DNA of 64,000 nt from Archegozetes longisetosus (GCA_018873245.2 JAEMBT020000009.1:434001-498000), one strand, 5' to 3'; counted from the stretch's first letter, positions 40,671-52,334 are shown. The notes: generated by a model from the sequence alone, not told the origin. Program-made: numbers and translations.

Positions 40671-41230
40671 TCCCTCTTCATATAGTGAATATATATCAGA
40701 TTTTTATTACTTTTCTGGTATATTAACAAAATTTATAGACATGAGACAGAAAGTGTCAGTTTTGGTAATTTATTATGAAAGCGATGAGAAAAAATAAAAG
40801 TGATGTTATGATGTTGTGGAGTTTTGGTATAAAATCAGTACACTTTCGAGAGGCCTGTCATATAAATAACCTTTTTTAATTGCCTTTAATAGTGGCAAAG
40901 TGCAAACAAAGTAGGCTTTACAACAACCTAAAATTATTTGATAAATACTTTAGCTCATTATCATATTTATACACTTTGGTTATGATTAGAGTAAATAAGT
41001 TCATGTATCACATCTCTATATTTTTCATTTGATCAATTTTTCAAGTTTCTATCAATAATTAGTTTGTCTTTTCACTGTCATTCAGAGGATGTATCAAAAA
41101 AGTCAATCTTTATTAACTGAAAATGGCAAATAAGTCAGCCAAAGATGGAAAGTTGTAATGAGCTCGAGTAATAACTTGTTGTTAATAATGATCTGGACGA
41201 TAGGGAAATAGAGTCGAACTGAGAGACAGT

Positions 41231-41274
<44 letters not shown>

Positions 41275-44200
41275 AAGAAAGAAAGAGAGAGGAATCGTAT
41301 CCATTAGTTTTGAGAGAGGAATCAGATATTCAGTGAGTTTTGAAGCGCACGTTTGGCACAATCATTCTTAATATATTTTAATATAAATATGAGAAAAAGA
41401 GAAACTTAGCTCTAAATAATGAGCCAATCGATCAGATTCTGAATGAGGAAAGAATTCAAATTAATGTAATATATACTGAACTGATTTGCCCCCAAAGAAA
41501 GGAATTGACGTCAAATAAAATATAATGCAAATTGAATTACTGAATATGAAAATTTAATTTGAAACGAACCAAATTGAAAAATGATCAAAAGAAACGTTTT
41601 TATGCGTTTGTAGAGTTTCTGTTATTTTTCATGCATTTGACACGTCATTAAGATTGGAGAAGATTGCAATTTAAGCAAAAACACTTCTTTTAATCTGAAG
41701 TTCGTTGTATTGTGTAAAACTAAAATAAACCTTGAACAAGATTCTAAAGTTCGTTGAGCAAGATTCTTTAGCAGAATTAAAATATTAAGCAATTAATTTA
41801 ATAATAACAAAAAAGCAAATAAATAAATAAATAAATGAAATTGGATTTCTTCGACAAGGATCTTCAAAGAGGAGAGAATTTAATAAGAGATGTATAGGAC
41901 TTAATTTGTATTTGATTATCTGGTGCTTGTTTCATTTTCTCAAGAATCATCATTGAATTGAATCGCGAGCTTCTATTTGTTGATCTCGCCGCACAAACGA
42001 TGAATAGGAAAATAGTGAATTGCTTCCCAACATAACTAATTTCGAGCAATGCCTAACAATTTATCAATTGGACAAAAAGAGATCCGTTATATCTGTGCTC
42101 TTCTCTATGAAACTGAAGTCCTTCACTAATGATGCGGAAATAAATTGCTCGTCGTTTTTGTTACTGTAATAGGTGTAGAGGGGGCATAACACGCCGGTTG
42201 TCTAACTGTTCACTCACTTAAGTTTATGTCAGACTCTAATTATTATTATCATTTTCATTATCACTATTATTATTTCTATTGCTTATTTTCAGTGTCTTGA
42301 CTTTTTCGTACTTTTCCCACAAATCATAGAGTGAACTAAAATAAGGTTTAAGTTTATCTTTTTAGAAGATTAGTTCAAAGAATGTATTAGCTGGCTATAA
42401 AAAGATATTGATGTTTATTCAAATATGTAACTTCGAGGCTTTTCAACAGTTAAGTATCAAATTCATACATTTGAATCTTTTCCTGAACAGCTTAGACAAA
42501 ACCTCATATGATTTAAAACAAAAAATAAGCGGTTATCTCCAGTTAACTTTTTTTGAATCTTATTTGAATTATGCTCTTCGATTTATGTTTTATCCATATT
42601 TAAAAATGTCAGCACATGTTTCAATGAAAGAATAGTTTATTAGCATCACAAAACATTAATCTTAATGTTAATTAATAGGATTGGAATTTGAAATTTAAAA
42701 AATATATAGCTTAATAGCGTTATATGCTTTACGTACAGTATGTTGAATACTGCATAGTATTGCATAAGAAGTCACATAGCTCTACTTTTATTTTAATTAA
42801 ATTATTCATTAATCGATGTTTCAGAATGTCTAACAATGTTAATAATGAATTGATTAAATTAGGATTTGATACAAATTTAAACCTTTTATTTTAATATAAC
42901 TTCGTGCCCAACTTAGAATGAGTTCATTAAGTGATAACCGATTACTACTCGTTTTCATTCATGTATAAAAACCATAATAAGATTTAATTTCAATATTGTT
43001 CATTTGATCAGTTATGATTAGTTTTCTAGTAGTTCTAAGAATCGTATGAGTGCTCATATTTCCTGGTGATTAATAAATTGGTGAAATAATTGTCTTATGT
43101 AATAAAAAAGAACTGACAAACTAATAAAGTGTTCTCGAATTATTTCATATTTTATGTGCCACAGTACCTAATCACAGCTCTATTACGTAATTAATATCGA
43201 TTGGCTTAAGAGTTAGATCTAGTTTTTTGTTCCAACCCTAAGGCCTATTCCTTATAGCAGATACTCTGACATGCATTCATTTGATTGCGAACAATTCTCG
43301 TTAAATACAGAACTTATCAAATATTCAGTATTTCGTTTTAATTACTTAAGAAAAATGTGAGACTTTAGTCATCACTAATTATTCGAATGGAAGACAGTGA
43401 GCTTTCTTAATAATGTCTAAACAATTACTTTGTTTATTCAACGATTGAAATATCAGGAGAGAACGCGTCAATTGGTTGTGTGATAAGTGCAATTCCTGCG
43501 GTTAAAATGGACTGGGAGTGGAGGGGAAGACCAATTAAGAACATGTCGCTAATGACTTTCGGTCGACAGATGTATCTCATTAAAGAAGGATCAAATGGTC
43601 CCTTTCAAAGAAGTAGTACTCTTTATATAATGAATGCTCTCGAAAAGGATTCCGGAAGGTATGTAAAATCTGTTTTATAATAAAATTTCGATAAATTAAT
43701 TACAGATTAATCTGATCTTCAGGCCTAAGTAACTTTTCCTATGATCTAAGAGAAAACCAGAATAAAGAAAATTTAATCCCTGTTAAATAATTTGAAAGAA
43801 CTTTTCGAATAATTGAAGCCTTAAACCGACTCGAAATACGTCGATCTGAAATTGCACTAAATTGTAGAGTAGCCAATATTTGCGTAGGAAGAAAGGGAAA
43901 TAGCATAGTAAACGGTTGACTAGACTATAGTAAATGTGGACGAATAGGTTGCCAGCGTCGTAGACACATAAATTACACGCGTCTCAACTATACGAGTCAA
44001 TCAGGTCTTATTCGAGATCAATTCGAATATTCTGCTTTTGTCCATCTAATATATCAAGCCTTGATTCGAGCCCTATCTAACTTATAGAACAAAGCAAACA
44101 GAAGCTGAATAGAAAATCGTGACCTGAAGGTCGCTCAACTAAAATATCTCATAGACACGAATAATTAACTTAGAATTACACTTTCAGAGCATTAAACACA

Positions 44201-46816
44201 GCAGTATTTTCAAGAAATGAAAGCTTACTATCAATGAAATTGTGAACTATTTAAAGCAAGATTGAAGAAAATGATCAGATTCAAAAAAGATATTGATTTT
44301 ATTAATAGCTTGTATTAAGAACCTGAAGTTATCAATGTATCCAAAGGTAGATGAATTAGATAAAAATGACTTGAAAGTGACCGCGTAAGTGACTTTAAGA
44401 CAACGTATAATCGTTATGACTTCTGCTTGCTTATTCCTATAAGCTAAATGATATTTAAATCAAACTTGACATCGAACCGAAGATTTGAACTTTTGAGTTG
44501 CCCTCGATTGACCTCGAGCGTAGCCTCGATCGGCTTGTGCGGTCAAAATGAGTCGGACGATGTGTAATTGATATGTGTTGGACGTGAGGAACATACTGAT
44601 CGACGTTTGCTACAATCTATCTGAATAGTTGTACAGATTGCATCAAACAACACAAAAATTACATATTTTGTAATTATCGAGGAAGAGGAGCTCGGCACTT
44701 CTCTTACAAATGATTATTTTGTAAGATTTATCAATCGGTTTAATAGCAACTTTTAGATGGTACACATAGTTTTGTTATCCATGTTTACCAGATTTCTGGC
44801 TGAGTTTAGAACTGCCAAAAAGACGTAGATTAGTTGTTTCTCTATCGATTTGTGTGATTTGAACCCACGATTTAGCCCTTCCTCTGATATGAGCTAAAAA
44901 ATAAGTCATATATCAATTTCTTTTCATCCTATGCTTATATCGACAAAAATTTGTTGCGACATAAATACTTTATTAGAATTTGTACAAATAAAACATCGGT
45001 ACAAACAATGAATAAATAAACTAATCGATATAATTGTCACATTGACTAACCCTTATCTTCAAAATTTTTTTTTTTTGATCATTCAATTGAGTACTGAGAA
45101 TGACAAAATAAAAGTATTGATTTGTTCATTTGAAGAGCCAGTTATCGAATTTTCTCTAATAACTTAAAAGTGATTCATTTTTGAGTCTTACCAAGCTTAG
45201 GTTTAATTCTCATTTAAATTGTTCTGCATTTGATTTGATTACTATTTCGATTTATTTACATAACGAAAATGAGAAGTTTTTTGTTAGAAGAAAAAGTTCA
45301 AAAACCCTTTAAAAGTAGTATTTTTGCCACAAAACGACGTTTGAAAATCACTTACAGTGGAGATAATAAATTATTTGGAAGTTGAAAAAATATATATACT
45401 CACAAACAAAGTAAAGATAAAAAGTGAAGGTTTAATCTTTAAGTTTGATTTATAGTTCGAGTCATGTATTAGACTTTAAAATGGAGACTAAGATATAATT
45501 TATATAAAAACAAGTTAATAATTATTTATTTAAGCGATATAAACACATTAAAAAGAAATAAAATATGTTTTAACAATGTTCAGAAAGACTCTATCATAAA
45601 AAGAAATACATTTGAGCTATCTCATTTATCTATTTATCTAAATGATGTTTAATACCTTAAAATAAATTATTTTGATAGTAACTTTTATTTATGTTTTAAT
45701 CTCAGCTATACGTGTATCGGTGGCAATAAAGCCGGCAGTGTTTCAGCAAATTTAACGCTAACTATCATCAAACGACAAGTTGATATAAGCAGTTACACGG
45801 GCGAAGAAGTAGCGGGTATGGTGTTGGGGACTATGTTTATATTTTTGCTTATATTTATTGGCATTTGTGTTGTTGTCTTACGTTCAAAATCGCATTACTC
45901 GGACATGAATTCAGTGAATCGCGTCAATCAAAACAGTGATTCAAACAGAAATACTGATGAAAGAAAATTGCTTTCAGTGACAATGAATCATAATAACTAT
46001 CTGACATCAGTTACTAGTAATCACGTTGAAATGAAAACAATCGGTGATAGCAATCAAACTAATGATAAAACAAATACTGAAGACGACGACAATAGTAGTC
46101 TTAACGATAATCATTTAAAGTGCTTCAATAGTGATATTATTAGTGATAATAATCGGCAATTCATGATTGATGTGGTAGACCAGCAGAAAGTGATCAGTAA
46201 TGCTAAGAGTGATCATCAAATAAATTCTGGTCAGCAACTAGTAGGAGAACAACACAAACTTCTTAGTGATCAAAGTTTTAATAATCCAGATAATCAAAAT
46301 GTTGTTAATCAAGATTTTAATACCAGTAATTGTGTTAAATCAGTGCCAACTTCTTCGAAATTGCCGAATCACGAAGAATTGTTGAGACGAAGAGCTTCTG
46401 ACATAACTGACGAATTGAATGAACGGTTCAACCAGCAAAAGCTATCACAACATAACCCAAAAGATCATCATTCGGTGAGGTTCTCAAATAATGCAACCAT
46501 TTACAACTATCAATCAAGATTTGGACATTCAATGGAATCATTAGATAGTGATCACCAAAACAATCATAACAATAGCAATCAATTTAATCGCAATCAAGCA
46601 TTTGTTAATCACAATAATTATAATTATCCAAACGGACAGCTCGCCAATAGGTCGCACGCAGGATTTTCTTACACTCTAAGACCTGCTAGACTTCCGTCAA
46701 AGCAATGGCGTAGGAGTGGTGGATCTTTGGCAGCTCTTCTTGCTATCGATGCCAGGGATTCACCAGACGAAGGATTGGGAGATGAAAGAGAATATGAAAC
46801 TGATATTCTTGAATAG
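31995..46816 (+). CDS. kek: Kekkon-family LRR-Ig transmembrane protein (complete CDS, four exons)
   Basis: The CDS joins 31995-32686, 39336-39592, 43457-43658 and 45706-46816 (2262 bases, 753 residues plus stop). Order of domains: hydrophobic signal (about 31-47), LRRNT cap (Cys65, 69, 71, 82), six leucine-rich repeats (about 98-243), LRRCT cap (Cys256, 258, 280, 301), one Ig domain (Cys324 to Cys387, Trp336, DSGSYTC), one transmembrane helix (about 421-442) and a 311-residue cytoplasmic tail. The CSCKWRSGK and WNCSCKLRDLRDWM signatures and the TGEEVAGM juxtamembrane motif fit the arthropod kekkon (LIG) family. Drosophila Kek1 binds and inhibits the EGF receptor, and other Keks act in neurons. 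The paralogue is not resolved and the binding partner here is unknown. Confidence 0.93.
32687..39335 (+). other. LRR-Ig gene, intron 1 (6649 bp)
   Basis: Donor GTTTGT; acceptor TTTTGATTCCCTAAACAG. The exon frame runs open to a TGA at 33060-33062, inside the intron. The intron also holds a (TC)22 array at 33587-33630 and AT-rich DNA with only chance-like short frames. A GC-richer patch lies at about 35070-35210. I see no nested gene. Confidence 0.85.
33587..33630. repeat. (TC)n microsatellite, 22 units, in intron 1
   Basis: A perfect 44-base TC array; on the minus strand it is (GA)n, the same motif as the other arrays here. Confidence 0.97.
39336..39592 (+). CDS. kek: LRR-Ig gene, coding exon 2: last LRR turn and LRRCT cap
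   Basis: Stops at 39310-39315 in the same frame exclude an earlier start, and the acceptor CCTAAACAG places the exon at 39336. Its first base completes codon 231 (AG|T, Ser), rebuilding NGNKL-SYLSGHSV at the junction. The exon encodes residues 231-316 plus one base. HNNPWNCSCKLRDLRDWM opens the LRRCT cap, with Cys256, 258, 280 and 301. DEFACTPTI closes it and leads into the Ig domain. The donor is a good G|GTAAGC (phase 1). Length and cysteine spacing match kekkon-type LRRCT caps. Confidence 0.93.
40635..40667. repeat. (TC)n microsatellite in intron 2
   Basis: A 33-base perfect TC array. It makes a spurious Leu-Ser repeat frame that should not be read as coding. Confidence 0.95.
41232..41273. 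repeat. (GA)n microsatellite, 21 units, in intron 2
   Basis: A perfect 42-base AG array followed by a degraded GA-rich tail to about 41292. Confidence 0.97.
41817..41836. repeat. (AAAT)5 microsatellite in intron 2
   Basis: Five perfect AAAT units in a locally A-rich stretch. Confidence 0.9.
43457..43658 (+). CDS. kek: LRR-Ig gene, coding exon 3: main part of the Ig domain
   Basis: The phase-1 base from exon 2 and the first two bases here make Gly317, giving VYE-G-ENASIGC. The exon encodes residues 318-383 plus two bases. Cys324 is the first Ig cysteine and Trp336 is the likely core tryptophan, followed by RGRPIKN and an N-M-S glycosylation site (345-347). STLYIMNALEKDSG leads to the second cysteine in exon 4. 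The acceptor is ATATCAG at 43456 and the donor is AG|GTATGT (phase 2). The exon is 202 bases and splits the Ig fold just before the DxGxYxC motif. Confidence 0.92.
43659..45705 (+). other. LRR-Ig gene, intron 3 (2047 bp)
   Basis: Donor GTATGT; acceptor TTTTAATCTCAG. From about 43800 to 44900 it is noticeably richer in G+C and CpG than the other introns, and it carries three sequences resembling the RNA polymerase III B box in minus orientation (44063-44072, 44482-44491, 44856-44865). The rest is AT-rich. Confidence 0.85.
44851..44897 (-). mobile_element. Degenerate tRNA-like (SINE-head-like) fragment in intron 3
   Basis: On the minus strand, TAGCTCATATCAGAGG resembles a tRNA D-arm/A box (compare TAGCTCAGTTGGTAGAG). 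About 31 bases after its start comes GTGGGTTCAAATCACAC, which resembles a T-arm with the B box GGTTCAAATC. Intact tRNAs have roughly 44 bases between box starts, so the anticodon region appears deleted. No acceptor stem is obvious, so it is not a working tRNA. It is probably a decayed tRNA-derived SINE or tRNA pseudogene; the SINE tail is not defined. Confidence 0.35.
45706..46816 (+). CDS. kek: LRR-Ig gene, coding exon 4: end of Ig, membrane helix, cytoplasmic tail
   Basis: The first base completes Ser384 (AG|C) and yields DSG-S-YTCIGGNKAG, the conserved Ig end with Cys387. A juxtamembrane TGEEVAGM leads into a hydrophobic helix at about 421-442, then RSK as the stop-transfer. The 311-residue cytoplasmic tail is rich in Asn, Asp, Gln, His and Ser (304 to 640 of the protein is largely low complexity after the helix) and then becomes ordered near the end: RPARLPSKQWRR, SGGSLAALLAIDARDSPDEG and a final EREYETDILE before TAG at 46814-46816. 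The C-terminal residue is Glu, so it is not a standard PDZ ligand, unlike the PDZ-binding ends reported for some Keks. The Tyr in EYET could be a phosphorylation site. Confidence 0.93.
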
Positions 46817-46972
46817 CTTTATGTTTATCACAGCCTAAAGTAAGAAAATATTTCTATGCTATCCAGATGGCTGACAATCTCAAATAGTTTTTGTAGTTTG
46901 TTCTTGTTTTTTGTCTGAGTTTTCACTTGATAAAAATTTTGAGGTTATTTCATCGAATCTAAGGATAATAAT

Positions 46973-46978
46973 AATAAA
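46973..46978 (+). promoter_or_regulatory. Candidate poly(A) signal of the LRR-Ig gene
   Basis: AATAAA lies about 157 bases after the stop and is the first canonical hexamer; another is at about 47334. A short 3' UTR is plausible, but the motif is common in AT-rich DNA. Confidence 0.4.
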
Positions 46979-48600
46979 GAAATTGGGTCATTCTAGTATT
47001 TGATACATTACACGTAATGACTTTGCAGTTTTAAACACAGGCTGTAATTATACCACAAGATTGAATTAGATGTTGATAGGATGTCGTTTATGCGTCCCTT
47101 CTATGAAAATGCCTTATAATAAGGCTGCTTTCATAACAAAACTCATTTAATAGTTATTGAATCTACTAATTATTCCCTGAACCACAATTAAATCGCATTT
47201 ACGTAAACATGATAAATATTGATCAAAATATATACATAACTGTGTTAGCCAGTTGCGAAATAATTGCGTTCATTTCTGTTCAAGAATATTGTTGAATTGA
47301 AGAAATTACATTACAGATAATTCCGTCGAATCTAATAAACAAATGTCTCCTAATGATAAAAAATTGAACCTTTACTTAAACAGAGCAAAGAAATATAAAT
47401 CGAAGCATGAAATTAATCCTCACTGAAAGTAATTTATTGTGATTTTGTGTCAACTGGAAGATTAAAACTGAAAGATCATATCATACTTCACAGTTAATCT
47501 CTGTTTCTCTGGTCTGCTATTCTCTGCTCATTGAATCCAAAGTGAGCCTAATCTGGATTTTTCGCTTAAATAAAAATTTAGACGATCAGTATCTAAAGGT
47601 TTAGTTATGTGCGCATATCAAACATTAGATGATAAGTGAGGCACAAATTTATATCTGAAAAATGCATCACTACTGAGCAAGAGAAGCAAAAATATTTAGT
47701 CAGTTGTGCGCTACAAATGGGATCTCATGAGAGGCTAAACTGTTTTCTTGTTAAGCCATGCGAATAGATTGAAATTTTCACAACTAAAATAAACTTAAGT
47801 TTGTATCTGTTAGTTTAGTCTATTATACTTTTTTCAAGTGTTCCCGTAAAATAATCTATCTCAACTAATATTTTTATAATATGACAACAGTTAAGCTCTA
47901 GAAATATTTTCTTTGATGGTTATATTCTGATATTCATCATGTTCCTGGCAGAAAAACAATATTTTCCCAATCAAAAATTAATGACTTGTATTTTATAGTA
48001 GTCATATTTTTGTTATGTCTTAATTGCGATATTTGTTTCAATTATTCATATTTTTATTTTAAAAATTCATATCAACAGTTTGTTATGATAGAAAAAATTG
48101 AAAACATGGTAAAAAAACATTAAAATGTGCAATATATTGATCGTTAAAATCTGAAATCTTTATAACAGAAAAAATTTGATTAGTTTATGCAGATTTTCTT
48201 TAGAAAATAGTTGAATAGAATGTGTGTTTCCTGAGTGTTGCGCAAATCTGAATATTTTGAATAGAATATCGATTATTCCGATAATCTGATTCTTATTCAG
48301 TCTTTATAACAGAATATGCAGGAATACAGGTCTTATGTAGAATTATTGATGAATGTATTCCATTCACGAAATAAAATTAAATTTTCCGAAGCCATAGTTT
48401 GAGGCCTTAAGCAATTTAAAACTATTGTAATTTGCATATTGTTATTATGCCTAACCTATTACTATTTTTTCTAACAAAATTATGCGCTTTTTATTGCACT
48501 CTTAAAAATCCAATAAAAACATAACAGACATTTACTTATAGTTTATTCAAATTTTAGCTCAATTGCTTTTTAGAAAAGTTTTCCATTTATAAATTCGATA
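46979..48600. other. AT-rich sequence downstream of the LRR-Ig gene
   Basis: Possibly 3' UTR in part. I see no coding or RNA feature. Confidence 0.5.
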
Positions 48601-48705
48601 CAAATTCAGTACAGAATTGACAAAATTCAGTACGGAATCGACAAAATTCAGTACGGAATCGACAAAATTCAGTACGGAATCGACAAAATTCAGCACGGAA
48701 CCGAC
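48601..48705. repeat. 21-bp tandem repeat, five copies
   Basis: The unit is AAAATTCAGTACGGAATCGAC minus one base at the edge. Copies begin at 48601, 48622, 48643, 48664 and 48685. The middle three are identical; the first and last differ at a few positions, and a partial unit follows. The period is a multiple of three and one + frame stays open through it. Confidence 0.97.
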
Positions 48706-51700
48706 AAAATCGTTTCGTATTTATCAATAAAATAAAGCAGCAAATCGTCAAAGAGATTGAGATTTGTTTGATTAGCTTTATTTTTGATTGTTATAACACA
48801 AATAGGAAAATAAATTTGTGTTTATGTCTGTGGTTTTAATGTGTTCTGATTGAAGAGAACACTTCTTGAACGACAAAGTGGTGCAAACGGTTACGCCTTA
48901 ACTTTTATATCCTTAATTTTAGTCTTAAGGCTCCTTCAGATTTCTTATTGTTTGAGCACAGTTTTGGCTTTCTTTTCTTGACAACAAAACCCTATTGATT
49001 AGTTTGCAGACCATTTTTCCTGATTCTACTACTTTCAAGCTTGTCTTCACTCACTTATAATACTTCTGCTTTTAATTCATTGTATTAGAAGATTAGCTAA
49101 TAATCTATCAATAATTGATAGACTAATAGAAATTTTCTTTAATGCATCAATTTTATTTGTTCAAGATGAGTCAATTATTCATTAGTTGCTATAGATGCAG
49201 TTCCTCAAGAGTACAGATTTCAAAATTATTCTAAACAGCAAATTGACTTAAATTATGATTTCAATTAAATTTGTATTTTTTGGTATTTCGATATTCAACA
49301 TAGAAGTTATCCAATATTTATCATTTCTAAAAAGATAACTGAAGCAGTTTTTGGACACAAAAAGAACAAAAAGAAGATATTACTTATGGTTTAATGGTTG
49401 ACCTATATAGAGGTTTGACTGTATTAAACTCACTCGCTCACTAAGTATAAATGCGTTGCATATGCCTACTGGTATTAGAGCTGTAAGTATTACTACTTCG
49501 CAGCTTATATATGAGATTATTAGAAGACTTTCATTCCATTGAACTCTCCCTCAGTCTGTTTCTCTCCCTTTTCTCATTTCTCTCTATATTTGCCATTTTC
49601 CGTCTGATATGAATGAGAATCAAGTGATGCGTAGATGTGGGAAGAGATATGGACTCCAAGACATAAAATGGGAGTACTTCTTATGCAAAATATACACGAG
49701 CAATGTTGTAAATACAAAGTGTTTCAACACTAAATCATTTATGATGAGCGAGATTGTAGTCGTAAACAAGTTTTTGCTATACTCCAAAATAATAAGGATA
49801 TAAGCAATGTTCAGATATTCGGTACATAACTTCTCAAATTGAATTGCTGCCTGAAAAACAAGAGGAAATTAATTTTTAAATCAAATCCCTATCTGAATTA
49901 CAATTAAGTTATAAGAGAAGTTATACTTTTTTGTCTTGTTCCTACGTTTTTTGGCGATAAATTGGATTTTCTCCTTCATGATAATTTAGTCAATGGATTG
50001 TTTGTGCCAATGATTTAAAGTTAGCGCAAAAGTATACACACAGAATACTAATGAGTAAAAACAATAATTCGATAATCAATATGTGTTGTAAGCCTTGATT
50101 CTTATTCTAAGCTATATAAAAGTGATTCATATGATTGCACAATTTTGAGTGGTCGATAAGCTAAATTGACTCGACTTCGTTTCATTCCATAAGATATGCC
50201 AATTTTATTTAAGAAAAGCTTGTCATTACTAAACTTTCAAGCATTAATCCCGCTAACGATTGGACTGAGTGAATGACCTGAAAGTTATTACTCACTGACT
50301 GATTCAATAGGATTTCAGATATTACTTATTATACAGTAAAATAAACTTATTTTGGTTTATTTATATGCATTAATACATGTATTCATATTTTTGGTTATGC
50401 TATATTCTGAATACTAATAGCAAATTGATAATAACGTGATGAAAATAACTTATTGTTAGCAATAGAGAGCGTGATTAACCCTAATTCATATGATTGTTTG
50501 CTTCAATTGATGTCAATTACAAATTACGATCATTTTGACAAGGTATTATTCGAACTGATTATTATTGAAAATTATATGATTTGGACTTTACAGAAATGAT
50601 TGAGACTCTCATTTGAAAGCAATCTAAGAGTTATATTTCGAGAAAAGAGTTATTCAATAGTAGAGATTTAATTTGATGGGCTTTCAAGTTATTCACTTAA
50701 AAGTTTTAGTTATTTCATATGAGAAAATGCTTCAACTTTGATAAAAAAAATAAAATAAAAGTTTTTGTTTTAACCACATTTATTGAGCATTAACTTAAAG
50801 TATCGTAATTTAAGGCTAAGCAACAAAATGTGTATAACAGACAAACAAATGGCACACAGTTTTGCTCTCAGTAATGCCTATAACAAAATTACGTAAATAG
50901 TGATTTAAGAAGAAATTTGTGCTCAAGAGGAATAGACAGAGGGATGAGAGAAAAGGCAGCCAAAAGAGGTGTTAACATTGAGTAAACGTGAGATTCCTAA
51001 ATGCAGAAAACAACGTGAAAGGTTTACTGCACTCTAACCGATAATATTGATCGCGATCCTAATACTAAGCGTAACCAAAAAAGTTTTAGACGCATTCCCA
51101 CTGAGCCAAGCCAAATATTTATTTGTCTCAATTTTGGCCCACTCCTTTCAATTATCAAATTTTCAACTTGTAACAAATTCAAATATTTGTCAATCGTTAA
51201 ATTACTAAATTATATCCAGTTCTATGTTCAGTTCAATTATATCCTGCATTTGAATAAAATAGAAGTTTAAGATAACTTCTAACTGCACATACAATTTGAT
51301 TCCATAGTCTATATAATGAATTAACAGTTATGGAAAGGAAAATACAATTAACGTAATTAATATTTTTATTACTGTTTACCATTAAGCTTATGTTAATACA
51401 TCTGTAACATAAACATACGAATAGGACCAATCAAATGCTTAAAGAATTATCCAGCACTTTGAAGATCCACTTCCGAGTTAGTAGTTATGCATTTCATATG
51501 CATTCTGTATACACAAACATATATATAATCTTATATATATCCCAATATTTTTATTTATAAGATATAGATGTACGTGTATTGCTCCTAATGTTTGTCTGCA
51601 TAACATATATCTACGAATCGGAACAAAGTTTTAGATCTCTTTCTCACTAGTATTTCAGAAGAGATGTGATCAGAATTGGAAAATTTTTATATGTATTTGT

Positions 51701-52291
51701 GAGTCAGTTTATGCTATGTTGACCTTTGCGGCAGTTTGAACTGTTGGATTCTCTAGATTTGATCAGAATATGACGATTTAAAGTTTGAGTCAAATTAAAT
51801 TCTGTTTTGACTGTATTATATTTTGAACAAAGCTAAAGACACATTATTCCAAAACAAACTGTTATATTTTCATATTTGTTATGATAAATATAAGTGGGAA
51901 AGAGCGTGAGACAGATAATCAGTTAGTAATAAATAAGTCTTTTGTCGGTTTCGGCATTTGTTTGTTTCTGTTTGAATTGAAAGAATAATGAATTTATTGG
52001 CAATTGAATTATTAAATAGTTTCGCAATTATATGTTGTGTTAGAAAACTGCACTTAATTATAAACGTCTTTTTGGTTGAGAAGAATTTTTCACAACAAAT
52101 AAATAAATATTGAATTGAATGAAGAAATAGGGAGAATTAATGACCAAGAGCTAGGCTTAATTTTGCGTAAGACTGAGCTCCTTGTTATAAATTACTGATT
52201 GAGAACAGGGTGAGACAGTACGTAAAGATCTAGCAAAAAAGCAATTTTATTTGATCAAAATAGGAATAGCAAGGAATTGTGCAACAGAGCC

Positions 52292-52294
<3 letters not shown>
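48706..52294. other. AT-rich non-coding stretch
   Basis: A GC-richer purine patch lies near 50925-51110 without a long frame. A transposon-end-like 14-mer GAGGTTTGACTGTA lies at 49410-49423. No gene is supportable; a 64-codon frame at 49609-49803 has no recognisable motif. Confidence 0.5.

Positions 52295-52332
<38 letters not shown>
52295..52332. repeat. (GA)n microsatellite, 19 units
   Basis: A perfect 38-base AG array; on the minus strand it creates a spurious Leu-Ser repeat frame. Confidence 0.97.

Positions 52333-52334
<2 letters not shown>

Larger units (their letters stand above)
39593..43456 (+). other. LRR-Ig gene, intron 2 (3864 bp)
   Basis: Donor GTAAGC; acceptor ATTGAAATATCAG. 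It holds a (TA)n run (40328-40344), a (TC)n array (40635-40667), a (GA)n array (41232-41273), an (AAAT)5 run (41817-41836) and a GC-richer patch at about 41864-42230 with open minus-strand frames (see findings). The rest is AT-rich with nothing recognisable. Confidence 0.85.

Noticed and set aside
40579-40797. Frame with a Leu-Ser repeat
   Set aside because: The repeat is only the translated (TC)n microsatellite. The same applies to 52255-52452 on the minus strand.
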